Shown here: positions 49,404 through 57,536 of the stretch, piece after piece
Layout: each line of letters opens with the position of its first letter
Numbering within the stretch: the first letter of the stretch is position 1
From: DAOUJI01 sp965219565
GTDB taxonomy: Bacteria; Chloroflexota; Dehalococcoidia; Lucifugimonadales; JAGWBF01
Assembly (NCBI GenBank): GCA_965219565.1
Contig: OZ244780.1
Coordinates: 3,117,807 to 3,181,806, forward strand
DNA: 64,000 bases
Direction: 5' to 3'
Notes under the pieces: generated by a model
Told to the model about the DNA's origin: nothing
Database searches by the model: none
The model's input: the letters and a program-made list of their open reading frames with translations, nothing else
Position numbers and translations under genes: made by a program

Positions 49404-50576
49404 GTGCGAATCATACTCTACACAGGCAAGGGAGGGGTCGGCAAGACAAGCGTGTCCGCCGCCACCGCTTTGCGGGCTGCCGAACTGGGTTATAAGACCG
49501 TGGTCATGAGCACCGACACCGCCCACAGCCTGTCCGATTCCCTCGACGTCCAGTTGGGCAACAGCCCCGTGAAGGTGGCCGAAAATCTCTGGGGCCAGGA
49601 AGTTGACGTTCTCAAGGAGCTGGACACCCACTGGAAGGCGGTCCAAGACTGGCTTTCCGCCCTCATGCGGTGGCAGGGAGCCGAGGAAGTCATAGCGGAA
49701 GAGTTGGCCGTCCTGCCGGGCATGGAAGAGTTGGTTGCCCTCCTATACATCAACCAGTATCAGAAGCAACGGACATATGACGTGATGGTGGTGGACTGCG
49801 CCCCCACCGGTGAGACCCTCCGCCTTCTCAGCTTCCCGGACATGGCCCGTTGGTACATGAACAGGCTGTTCCCCCTGGAAAGACGGGTCATGGCGGCGCT
49901 GCGGCCCCTGGCAAGGGGAGTTATGAAGATTCCCGTGCCAGGAGTGGACGTGTTCGACACCGTGCAGTCCCTCTACACCCAACTGGAAGAGATGCGAGAG
50001 TTGTTGATGGACGGGTCTTGCTCGTCAGTCAGGCTCGTAGTAAACCCCGAGAAGATGGTCGTGAAGGAAGCCCAGCGGACTTTCACCTACCTGAACCTCT
50101 ACGGCTACCAGACGGACATGGTGGTGTGCAACAAAGTGCTGCCCGAGAATTCCGACAGTGCTTTCATTGCCAACTGGAGAGAGTCCCAGGAGAAATACCT
50201 GGACATGATCCACGAGTCCTTCGACCCGGTGCCTGTGCTGAAGGCCCCGTATATGGATCAGGAAGTGGTCGGCCTGGACTCCCTGAGGAACTTGGCCTCT
50301 CACATCTACGGGGAGGACGACCCGTCCAGGGTCTACTGCGAGGGATTGAGCCAGCAAATCGTCACCACCAACGGGAAACGCATCTTGAACATCAAGCTGC
50401 CCTTCACCTCGAAAGAAGACCTGGACGTGATTGAGAACAACGACGAGTTGACCATACAGGTGGGGCAATACCGGAGAAACATCTTTCTGCCTAGGGCGCT
50501 CGCCGGGCTCGGTGTTGACGAGGCCCGCATGGACGGCGACAATCTGATTATAGTCTTTGGCTCAGGGGCGTCATAG
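49404..50576 (+). CDS. ArsA/GET3-family ATPase
   Basis: 390 residues, a SIMIBI-class ATPase. Deviant Walker A YTGKGGVGKTS at 6-16, switch-type STDTAHSLSDSLD near 40, VVDCAPTGETLRLLSFPDM near 125, and a C-terminal Hsp20-like domain (LNIKLPFTSKEDLDVIENN ... RRNIFLPRALAGLG) that marks the bacterial ArsA-HSP20 type found in phototrophs and Chloroflexi. No CXXC zinc hook of GET3 and no arsenite-binding cysteine triplet are apparent, and no arsenic genes are adjacent, so arsenite efflux is unlikely. A membrane-protein or chaperone role is more plausible. GTG 49404 has AAGGGAG 8 bp upstream. Two tiny unknown genes follow at 24 and 14 bp. Confidence 0.88.
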   Translation: MRIILYTGKGGVGKTSVSAATALRAAELGYKTVVMSTDTAHSLSDSLDVQLGNSPVKVAENLWGQEVDVLKELDTHWKAVQDWLSALMRWQGAEEVIAEELAVLPGMEELVALLYINQYQKQRTYDVMVVDCAPTGETLRLLSFPDMARWYMNRLFPLERRVMAALRPLARGVMKIPVPGVDVFDTVQSLYTQLEEMRELLMDGSCSSVRLVVNPEKMVVKEAQRTFTYLNLYGYQTDMVVCNKVLPENSDSAFIANWRESQEKYLDMIHESFDPVPVLKAPYMDQEVVGLDSLRNLASHIYGEDDPSRVYCEGLSQQIVTTNGKRILNIKLPFTSKEDLDVIENNDELTIQVGQYRRNIFLPRALAGLGVDEARMDGDNLIIVFGSGAS

Positions 50577-50600
50577 AAAAGTCAAATCAGGAGGTTCCCA

Positions 50601-50852
50601 GTGGCAAACAGGCCGATTGAGGTAAACTATACACCGGACGACGGCCTTACGGTGACGTTGAGGCCCGAAGCAGTCAGCTTGATACCCGAACCCGCCTCCA
50701 AGCATTTCAAGGCGGCCAACAGGGAGCTGCTCCTGGCGTTGAGGAGTTTCCTGGACAAGGCCATTGAAGTCATGGAGCCCGATGAAGAGGGCGGCAGGCG
50801 TCCTCAACGAGTCCGGGTCAAGGATGCCGCCGAGGACGAATTCCAAGCGTAG
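50601..50852 (+). CDS. unknown protein, 83 residues, in the ArsA-type operon
   Basis: Soluble, GTG start behind an exact AGGAGG. It has a beta-like N-terminus (PIEVNYTPDDGLTVTLRPE), a helix (KHFKAANRELLLALRSFLDKAIEV) and a charged tail ending EDEFQA. No known motif or cofactor residue is seen. Spacing of 24 bp after the ATPase implies cotranscription, and the helix could be a partner or client-binding element. Confidence 0.72.
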   Translation: MANRPIEVNYTPDDGLTVTLRPEAVSLIPEPASKHFKAANRELLLALRSFLDKAIEVMEPDEEGGRRPQRVRVKDAAEDEFQA

Positions 50853-50866
50853 AGGTTGGAGGAGAG

Positions 50867-51076
50867 ATGGAATACCAGATCTACTGCCCCTACCATCTGA
50901 AGAACGAAAAACTGGATGTGCCCGACGACCGTTATTTCAAGGGTGAGATGTCTTGCGTCCCGGTGGCTGATGGAGAGTCTCCACGTCCTTTGAGCGTAAC
51001 CGTGTACAGCGGCTACCTCGTCTACGCAGACCCGCTGGAGCACCCGGACTGGGAGCCGCCCCACCCCCTCTGGTAA
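50867..51076 (+). CDS. unknown protein, 69 residues, in the ArsA-type operon
   Basis: Starts MEYQIYCPYHLKNEKLDVPD and ends HPDWEPPHPLW. Two cysteines (residues 7 and 30) and several His and Trp residues might bind metal or form a compact beta fold, but the motif is not one I know. ATG behind TTGGAGGAGAG. It lies 14 bp after the preceding small gene and looks like the last gene of the three-gene transcript. Confidence 0.68.
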   Translation: MEYQIYCPYHLKNEKLDVPDDRYFKGEMSCVPVADGESPRPLSVTVYSGYLVYADPLEHPDWEPPHPLW

Positions 51077-51122
51077 CCGTAGGGTCGCCGCCCGTTTCCC
51101 GAACAGCCTGGGGCGATACCCG

Positions 51123-52385
51123 TCAGTTCGTCATGCTTTCGGGCTGTTCCAGGAAATCCAGGAACTCCTGATAGCTGCCGAACCCCGACATGGTCCTGAT
51201 GAAGTCCCCCAGGGACTCAGAGCCGCGGCGCAGTTCTGTCACCTGGTCTCCAATGGGGCTGACTGAAGCCGGTCCAGTGGCGTATGTGCCATGGAAGGCG
51301 AAATAAGCCTGGTTCAGCTTTCGGATGAAGTAGCCGTTGTCCATGAACACCAGCCTCCGCTCCTCCATGTAGTCCTCCGCTTCCTCCACTCGTCCCTGTT
51401 CCAACAACTCGTCAACCCGGAGCCGCGTTGTCCTCATTTCCCGGTTGAAGTCGAACTTGTCCGGGTCGGGTGGAGGCGGCGGATGGGCTGGTTCCGAAGG
51501 CAAGTGTACGGGTTCCGGCAGGTCCTCTCCGGTAAGGGACTCATACAGCATGTGTCCCAACTCCCGTCCGGCTATGGTGGCCGCCGTTTCGTTGAGGCTG
51601 TTCAGGTCCGTGGTCCAAGACCAGGGCGCCCAACCCAAGGGGCGGAAGAACCAGTAATTGTGGAGCCATTCGTGGACGGCCAACTCCGACGCCGAGCGCA
51701 GGGAGGAGTTTCGTACGAAGGCCGGGAAGGAGCCGACCCCGCCCAGACCCGTAACCAGGGCCGACAGGTCCTGCTCCGAGAATATCTTGGACTCCAGCCG
51801 CTCCATCTCCTCCGGGGTCATGTCTGGCTTGAGCAGGATGGAGTGGGTGCGGCTTATCGTGTCCCTGGGGGATACCACCAGCAGCGTCGGAGGAGTGGAC
51901 AGTGAAATGTCCACGGGAGGGACCAACCCGCCAAACCAGGATGCCAGTCCCGACTCTTTCAGGATCGAAGCAAGCTCAGCCTCCAAAAACTCCTCGGCCC
52001 CCGCCTTCAGCTTGCCCCTCGTCTCTCTGAGAATGTCCAGTTCGGCTGAGGCGGCGGCCAGCGGTGTACCCAGACTGGCGGGCGCTTGGTCGGTTTGGAG
52101 ACGTGTCAGCTCTCCTTCGAGAGTCCGAATCTCCTCTCCAAGGCTGAAATACTCCAGAAGCTCATCACGCTTCTGCTCGCGGCTCTTGGAAGAAGTCCCG
52201 GGGAGCAGGTCCAACGCCTTGTGCACCCACTTGTCCGGCACGTTGGCGATCTCCCATGTGACTATGTCGAACCGGTAGGGGGACGCTGCGAGTTCGACAG
52301 GGGAAAATTGAGGCTCTCCGCTGGCCGTAGAGGCGAGCAGCAGGACCAGAACCGTAGTGACGAGGACTCTTCTTACGCGGGCCAT
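51123..52385 (-). CDS. secreted or membrane-anchored HEXXH protein (putative zinc metallopeptidase)
   Basis: 420 residues with an N-terminal signal peptide (RRVLVTTVLVLLLASTASG, cleavage near ASG-EP). The mature part is largely helical with a short coiled coil (about 80-140). SELAVHEWLHNYWFF places His238, Glu239 and His242 in the zinc motif HEXXH, followed 24 residues later by Glu266 in NSLNETAATIAGRELG, the spacing of a gluzincin-type third ligand. I know no close family. A single-gene unit, convergent with the small genes before it. ATG 52385 with a weak ribosome-binding site. Confidence 0.7.
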   Translation of the reverse strand: MARVRRVLVTTVLVLLLASTASGEPQFSPVELAASPYRFDIVTWEIANVPDKWVHKALDLLPGTSSKSREQKRDELLEYFSLGEEIRTLEGELTRLQTDQAPASLGTPLAAASAELDILRETRGKLKAGAEEFLEAELASILKESGLASWFGGLVPPVDISLSTPPTLLVVSPRDTISRTHSILLKPDMTPEEMERLESKIFSEQDLSALVTGLGGVGSFPAFVRNSSLRSASELAVHEWLHNYWFFRPLGWAPWSWTTDLNSLNETAATIAGRELGHMLYESLTGEDLPEPVHLPSEPAHPPPPPDPDKFDFNREMRTTRLRVDELLEQGRVEEAEDYMEERRLVFMDNGYFIRKLNQAYFAFHGTYATGPASVSPIGDQVTELRRGSESLGDFIRTMSGFGSYQEFLDFLEQPESMTN

Positions 52386-52490
52386 CGAATAAGATTGTAT
52401 CGGCGGAAGTCACGTGCGAGTGTCCAGACCGCCGCACAAGCATAGCACACGCAAGGTTGTGGCTTTGACAGCATGGGCCGCGGGCTCAGA

Positions 52491-52520
52491 TTGCGCTAAC
52501 GGGTTGGTTTTGGCTAAAAT
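52491..52520 (+). promoter_or_regulatory. possible promoter of the EF-G-like gene
   Basis: TTGCGC at 52491-52496 and TAAAAT at 52515-52520 with an 18-nt spacer, 90 bp upstream of the start. A consensus TTGACA at 52465-52470 has no matching -10 at normal distance (nearest is AGATTG), so assignment is uncertain. Confidence 0.35.
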
Positions 52521-52609
52521 AGGGCATCCCAATCAAGTCCTTCCGTCGCTTCCCAGACTCCAGTATCCTATCGACGGGATCCCTGTGGACGCCATAGAGA
52601 GGAACTTCC

Positions 52610-54640
52610 ATGGTTGAAGCCGCAAACATCCGCAACGTAGCTCTGGTGGGCCACGCCGGCTCTGGTAAGACATCCCTTTCAGAAGCCATCCTATTCGACG
52701 CCAAGGTAACCACCCGGATAGGGAAGGTCGAGGACGGCAACACGGTTTCCGACTATGAGCCGGAAGAAAACCGGCGGGTCTCCAGCGTTCAGGCCAGCCT
52801 GGTTCCGTGCACTTGGAAGGACCACAAGCTGAACATCCTCGACACTCCTGGGTACGACGATTTCCAGGGAGAGGTTGCATCGGCGCTCAGGGTGGTGGAG
52901 AGCGCCGTCATCCTTGTCGCCGCCAACGCCGGAGTCGAGGTGGGCACAGAGCGGGCTTGGAACCGCTGTGAAGCGTCCGGAATCCCCCGCATGTTCCTCG
53001 TCAACAAGATGGACAGGGAGAACGCCGACTTCCAGCGCACCGTGGACCATATACAGTCCGTTTTCGGGCGCAAATGCGTTCCCTTCCATATCCCGGTGGG
53101 CGCCGAGCAGAGCTTCTCATCGGTTATCAATCTTCTGAAGCCGCAGGAGGACGCGCCCGCCGACATGTCCGGGGAGATAGAGGACGCGAGGGAAAGGCTG
53201 ATAGAGGCCGTGGCGGAGTCCGACGACGACCTGGCCACTCGCTACCTGGAAGGCGAGGAAATCACCGAAGACGAACTAGTGAGAGGCGCCAAGACGGCCA
53301 TCATGGAGGGCAACCTGGTCCCCATCCTGGCCGCATCCTCCACCCGTGACATTGGCGTAGACCAGTTGATGGACGGCTTGGTCGAATACTTGCCGTCCCC
53401 CGCAGAAGCCGCCTCCCCCCACGCCGTTTCCAAGTCTGGTGACCCCGTGGAACTCAAGACGGACGCTTCGGCTCCCTTGGAGGCGTTGGTGTTCAAAACT
53501 ACCGCCGACCCCTTCGTGGGTAAGCTGTCCGTCTTCCGAGTGTACCAGGGGGCCCTCAAGAGCAACTCGGAGGTCTGGAACCAGGGCAAGGAACAGTCTG
53601 AGCGAATCGGTCAGGTGTTCCTCCTGAGGGGCAAAACCCAAGAACAAGTCCAGGAGATAGGCGCCGGAGACATTGGCGCCATATCCAAGCTGACCGCAAC
53701 GGTGACGGGAGACTCCCTGTGCCAGAAGGAGAACGCCGTCACATTTGACCCCATCGAGTTCCCGGTTGGGTATTACACGATGGCGGTGGCGCCCAAGACC
53801 AAGGCCGACGTTGAAAAGATGTCACAGGCGTTGGGCCGCATCGTTGAAGAAGACCCCAGCCTCCGGGTCACGAGAGACCCGGGCACAGGGGAAACACTGA
53901 TTTCTGGACTGGGCGACGTCCACCTAGACACCGCCGTAGACCGTATCCAGCGTAAGTTCGGCGCTGAATTGGAAACTCAAATCCCCAAGGTGCCCTACCG
54001 GGAAACCATCACTTCAGTCGCCAACGCCGAGTACAAGCACAAGAAGCAGACCGGCGGGCACGGTCAGTACGGCCACGTGCTGATTCGCCTGGAGCCCGTA
54101 GAACGGGGAGAGGGCTTCCAGTTCGCCCAGGAAGTCGTGGGAGGCTCCATACCTCGCGAGTATATACCGGCTGTAGAGAAGGGAGTCGTCAAGACCTTAC
54201 AGGAGGGTGTGGTGGCCGGATTCCCGGTGGTGGACGTAAAGGCGGTGCTCTACGACGGGAGCTTCCACGACGTGGACTCGTCGGGCATCAGCTTTGAAAT
54301 CGCCGGATCTTTCGCAGTGCGCAAAGGAGTCATGGACGCCAATCCCCAGCTGCTGGAACCCGTAATGCTGCTCCGGGTGACGGTCCCCGACGCGGTGACG
54401 GGCGACGTAATAGGCGACCTGAACGGGAAACGGGGCAGGATTCTTGGTATGATTCCTGGCAACGGCAACACTGTGGTGGAAGCCGAGGTCCCCCAGGCAG
54501 AGCTCCTGCGGTACGCCACCGACCTGCGGTCTATAACCCAGGGGCGCGGCGCCTATACAGTCGAGTTCGACCACTACGAGGTAGTTCCCCAGAACATTAC
54601 CCAGCGAGTGATAGAAGAGGCGAAGGCGGCCAGGGCATAG
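52610..54640 (+). CDS. elongation factor G-like translational GTPase (FusA2-type)
   Basis: 676 residues with the EF-G domain order. P-loop GHAGSGKT at 14-21, switch II DTPGYDDF at 78-85, NKMD near 133, then EF-G domains II-V ending VPQNITQRVIEEAKAARA. True EF-G has DTPGHVDF; here the His that activates water is Tyr82, as in the FusA2/EF-G-like subgroup whose members are often ribosome-associated but not the main translocase. The product is also shorter than a full EF-G. The gene stands alone, without rpsL, rpsG or tuf, consistent with an accessory role. ATG start follows GAGAGGAACTTCC. Confidence 0.9.
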   Translation: MVEAANIRNVALVGHAGSGKTSLSEAILFDAKVTTRIGKVEDGNTVSDYEPEENRRVSSVQASLVPCTWKDHKLNILDTPGYDDFQGEVASALRVVESAVILVAANAGVEVGTERAWNRCEASGIPRMFLVNKMDRENADFQRTVDHIQSVFGRKCVPFHIPVGAEQSFSSVINLLKPQEDAPADMSGEIEDARERLIEAVAESDDDLATRYLEGEEITEDELVRGAKTAIMEGNLVPILAASSTRDIGVDQLMDGLVEYLPSPAEAASPHAVSKSGDPVELKTDASAPLEALVFKTTADPFVGKLSVFRVYQGALKSNSEVWNQGKEQSERIGQVFLLRGKTQEQVQEIGAGDIGAISKLTATVTGDSLCQKENAVTFDPIEFPVGYYTMAVAPKTKADVEKMSQALGRIVEEDPSLRVTRDPGTGETLISGLGDVHLDTAVDRIQRKFGAELETQIPKVPYRETITSVANAEYKHKKQTGGHGQYGHVLIRLEPVERGEGFQFAQEVVGGSIPREYIPAVEKGVVKTLQEGVVAGFPVVDVKAVLYDGSFHDVDSSGISFEIAGSFAVRKGVMDANPQLLEPVMLLRVTVPDAVTGDVIGDLNGKRGRILGMIPGNGNTVVEAEVPQAELLRYATDLRSITQGRGAYTVEFDHYEVVPQNITQRVIEEAKAARA

Positions 54641-54709
54641 TCAGCCTCCTTCGCCGACCTGGTCAATGGAACGCCCACCAACAGGGACACCGGGCCGTTG
54701 CTTAAGGCG

Positions 54710-54737
54710 TTGACATCGGCAATTTCGCCGATAGTAT
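54710..54737 (+). promoter_or_regulatory. promoter of the AAA+ ATPase gene
   Basis: TTGACA at 54710-54715, 16-nt spacer containing the small dyad TCGGC-AATTT-GCCGA, and TAGTAT at 54732-54737 (or TATAGT at 54735-54740). The start codon is about 100 bp downstream. Confidence 0.55.
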
Positions 54738-54842
54738 AGTGCTCATGCTTGGCCCAGGGTTCTCCCGACGCCCAATCTATCCTCTGAATGCCCTCCGGCG
54801 CCAGCCCGACGTTGTCCATCCCTACCCGTAAGGAGCAGTGGA

Positions 54843-56243
54843 ATGCCTTCCAAGGTCAAAGCCAGGTCCATCGGGCAACTCCGCGAAAGCGGCTACAAGA
54901 CCGCCCCTGTCCGTGAGGAGCTTCGCAAGAACCTGATAAAGAGCCTCAAACGCGGCAAGGAGTTGTTTGCCGGAATCGTGGGGTTCGACGACACAGTCAT
55001 CCCCCAGCTTGAGAACGCTTTACTAGCCGGGCAAGACATCGTCCTGCTAGGGGAACGGGGCCAGGCCAAATCGCGGCTCATCCGACGCTTAGTGGACCTG
55101 CTGGACGACGAGATTCCCGTCATAGACGGGTGCGAGATTAACGACGATCCCTACGACCCGATATGCCGCGCCTGCCTGGACAAAGTGGCGGACAGCGGAG
55201 ACGACGTCGAGATAAGGTGGGCGACCAGGGACTCCCGCTACTCGGAGAAACTGGCCACTCCCGACATATCCATCGCCGACCTTATAGGCGAGATCGACCC
55301 TATCAAGGTGGCCGAAGGCCGCTATCTATCCGACGAATTGGCGATACACTACGGCCTTATTCCCAGGACCAACCGGGGCATCTTCTCCATCAACGAGCTG
55401 CCGGACCTCGCGGAACGGATTCAGGTGGGCCTCTTCAACCTGATGGAAGAACGGGACGTACAAATCAAAGGATACCGCATACGCCTTCCGTTGGACGTTC
55501 TGGTCGTGGCCACTGCCAACCCTGAGGACTACACCAACCGGGGCAGAATCATCACACCTCTAAAGGACCGGTACGGCGCCCAGATCCGCACCCATTACCC
55601 CACGAACATCGACGACGAAATCTCCATCATGGAGCAGGAACGTTCCAAGTTCCCCAACGAGAAGGACATCTCTGTGCCGCCGTACATGAAGGAGATTGTG
55701 GCAGAGATCACCTTTCTGGCTCGAAGAAGCCCGGAGATCAACCAGCGGTCAGGGGTGAGCGTCCGAGTCTCCATCGCGAACTACGAGACGATGATTTCAA
55801 ACGCCGTGCGGAGGTCCATAGTCCTCGGCGAGAAGAAGGTCTGCCCGCGCATTAGCGACCTGCCTTTCATAGTCTCCTCCTTCGCCGGAAAGGTGGAGAT
55901 GGAGACTTTCGAGGAGGGCAGAGAAGGCAAGACGATAGACGAACTAACCAAGAAAGCGACGCTCAACGCCTTTGGTCGCTACGTGAATGTGCAGGACCTG
56001 GACGACGTGGTCCAGCAGTTCGACGACGGCCTGGAGGTGGAGACAGGGAGCGGAAAACCCTCCGCGCAATACGCCGACCTGGCAAAAAGTCTTCCGGGCA
56101 TGGCCGCCGCCGTGAAGGACTTGGGCGCCGGAAGGGCCCCTGAACTTGCAGCCTCAGCCGTGGAGTTCGTCCTGGAGGGCCTGCATCTCAGCCGACGGCT
56201 CAACAGGGACCGGTTTGAAGGCGGTTTCAGGTATAGGAGCTAG
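54843..56243 (+). CDS. MoxR/ChlI-type AAA+ ATPase
   Basis: 466 residues, of the magnesium-chelatase subunit I / MoxR clade of AAA+ proteins. P-loop IVLLGERGQAKSR near residue 70 has Gln-Ala in place of the usual Thr/Ser-Gly pairing. Sensor and Walker B regions are NRGIFSINELPDLAERIQVGLF near 180, VVATANPEDYTNRGRIITPLKDRYG near 215, and SVRVSIANYETMISNA. The family normally works with a VWA-domain partner (BchD, CoxE or YehP-like), but the next gene is an unrelated envelope protein on the other strand. A four-cysteine-like loop CEINDDPYDPICRACLD lies near 100-115 and could bind metal. ATG start behind AAGGAG. Confidence 0.82.
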   Translation: MPSKVKARSIGQLRESGYKTAPVREELRKNLIKSLKRGKELFAGIVGFDDTVIPQLENALLAGQDIVLLGERGQAKSRLIRRLVDLLDDEIPVIDGCEINDDPYDPICRACLDKVADSGDDVEIRWATRDSRYSEKLATPDISIADLIGEIDPIKVAEGRYLSDELAIHYGLIPRTNRGIFSINELPDLAERIQVGLFNLMEERDVQIKGYRIRLPLDVLVVATANPEDYTNRGRIITPLKDRYGAQIRTHYPTNIDDEISIMEQERSKFPNEKDISVPPYMKEIVAEITFLARRSPEINQRSGVSVRVSIANYETMISNAVRRSIVLGEKKVCPRISDLPFIVSSFAGKVEMETFEEGREGKTIDELTKKATLNAFGRYVNVQDLDDVVQQFDDGLEVETGSGKPSAQYADLAKSLPGMAAAVKDLGAGRAPELAASAVEFVLEGLHLSRRLNRDRFEGGFRYRS

Positions 56244-56274
56244 GCCGGATGCTCCTCTTCGGTAGCCCCTATTT

Positions 56275-57024
56275 CTAAGTTCCGTCGTCAGGTACGGTGG
56301 GGATAGCGCTTCCTAGTGGGAGCAGTCTGTATTCAACCACAGTGTGCTCTTCTACAAGAGTTCTTGCTCCCTGGTCGTCAATCTCGTAAAGAGAATACTT
56401 GTTCAGTAGTGGAGCCTCTTCTACCAGTTCGATCCTCGAAACCATTGACTGCTGGGCGCCTTCGTCTGGGCCTCCCTGAGACGTGTATGACTTTTCATAT
56501 ATCAGGCTCTCCCTTTGGTGAAGGCTCCCCCTCCTCTTGAATTCAATATCTGGACCCTGGAGTGTCAGCAGGCCATCCCAATATGTGTTCACTGTGCTCT
56601 CCAAACTACCCCAGAGGTTCCCGATCATATCGACCGACCAGCCAGTTCCAACGTCAGTGTAAACCAAGGATCCGTCGCTAAGGAGCGTGTACCCCAGCAG
56701 CTCACCTTCAAGGCTTCGCATTGTTGCCACGACCGTTTCAGTTGATCCATCTTCGCCTGCTCTCAGCCATTCTTCCAGTATGACCCTATCGGAATAATAA
56801 TAGCCGGGCCCTAACCTGTCCCTTCGGAAGTCGTATTTTTTGAAGTAGAGAGGCCGTCCTTCACGTATGCCGTCCAACAATGATTGTTTGTCCTCCTGTA
56901 CGGAGGCTGCTAACTGAGCGGCCGTGGCTGGGTCGCTTCCAGCCAGATACGAAACTCCTATCCAAGCAACGGCGCCAAGAGCGAGAATTAGAACTCCTGC
57001 TGCTGCCATTCGGGCCGCATTCAT
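56275..57024 (-). CDS. unknown exported or membrane-anchored protein, 249 residues
   Basis: N-terminal helix ARMAAAGVLILALGAVAWIGVSYLAG without an obvious cleavage site, so probably a single-pass anchor with the rest outside. The remainder is mixed strand and helix (YYSDRVILEEWLRAGEDGST, LVYTDVGTGWSVDMIGNLW, EERTLVEEHTVVEYRLLP-like end). Start ATG 57024 with AAAGGGGG 7 bp upstream. No homologue recognised and no partner, though it is convergent with the AAA+ gene. Base composition is somewhat more AT-rich than in its neighbours. Confidence 0.65.
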   Translation of the reverse strand: MNAARMAAAGVLILALGAVAWIGVSYLAGSDPATAAQLAASVQEDKQSLLDGIREGRPLYFKKYDFRRDRLGPGYYYSDRVILEEWLRAGEDGSTETVVATMRSLEGELLGYTLLSDGSLVYTDVGTGWSVDMIGNLWGSLESTVNTYWDGLLTLQGPDIEFKRRGSLHQRESLIYEKSYTSQGGPDEGAQQSMVSRIELVEEAPLLNKYSLYEIDDQGARTLVEEHTVVEYRLLPLGSAIPTVPDDGT

Positions 57025-57105
57025 GATAAAGCCCCCTTTCGGCGTGTCAGCTGGTTATCGGCCTCATGCTACATTCCAGTATACATCGATCCCTTTCTCC
57101 GCTTG

Positions 57106-57361
57106 GGACCCACCAATTGGGCCATCGATTTGGATGCGGTCTATCCATCGCTCCCTTGTGCCAATCAGCGCCACTCGCTGAGGTGGACCCCATCAATTGG
57201 ACAGAGGGCCAAGTTAAGTCGGAGTCCTGATCTGTTCGCGTAGCCTACGATGGTCTCCGACGACGACCTCCTTTCCTCAGGTTCTATCCTTCAGCCGTCC
57301 CATGATATAACTCAGTTGGAGTCTTGTAACCAAGGGCCTCGTGGGGTCGCTGGGAATTGTA
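57106..57361 (-). mobile_element. IS3-family insertion sequence remnant
   Basis: The minus-strand frame ending at TAG 57284-57286 reads YNSQRPHEALGYKTPTELYH, the C-terminal signature of IS3-group rve transposases. Beyond the stop, GGACCCCATCAATTGGACA (57185-57203) and GGACCCACCAATTGGGCCA (57106-57124) look like IS end sequences, one of them duplicated in diverged form. Upstream, the transposase is cut off at about 57361 where the dispersed repeat begins. The element is inactive, about 250 bp remaining of a normal 1.2-1.5 kb. Confidence 0.72.
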
Positions 57362-57365
57362 GAAT

Positions 57366-57450
57366 CTCGAGATTCTTCACTGCGCTGCGCTCCGTTCAGA
57401 ACGACAGGTGTGGGGACGCCCTTGCCACTAACTCACGAAGTCTGAACAGT
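57366..57450 (+). repeat. dispersed repeat, long copy
   Basis: GAGATTCTTCACTGCGCTGCG, CTCCGTTCAGAACGACAGG, TGTGGGGACGCCC and ACTCACGAAGTCTGAACAG match 21013-21097 in order and orientation. The insertion point is directly against the truncated IS3 transposase. Confidence 0.7.
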
Positions 57451-57473
57451 TACTCACCTTTCAGAGACTCCCA

Positions 57474-57514
57474 TTGATTAAAGTGAACGGTGCTATAATT
57501 ACATCAACGTAATT
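57474..57514 (+). promoter_or_regulatory. htpX promoter and overlapping inverted repeat
   Basis: Extended -10 TGCTATAAT with TATAAT at 57494-57499, 38 bp before the htpX ATG. A TTGATT at 57474-57479 is only 14 nt away, so the -10 seems to drive alone. AATTAC-ATCAAC-GTAATT at 57497-57514 overlaps the transcription start and could bind a repressor. Confidence 0.45.
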
Positions 57515-57536
57515 GTCGTCGGAAGGAACACAACGG

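Noticed and set aside
49404..50576. Arsenite-efflux ATPase
   Set aside because: No arsenite-binding cysteine set, no arsB, arsC or arsR nearby, and the protein has one ATPase domain plus an Hsp20-like tail.
54574..54819. Minus-strand 81-codon frame (MDNVGLAPEGIQRIDWASGE...)
   Set aside because: It overlaps the 3' end of the EF-G-like gene and the promoter of the AAA+ gene, has no clear ribosome-binding site, and no family was recognised.
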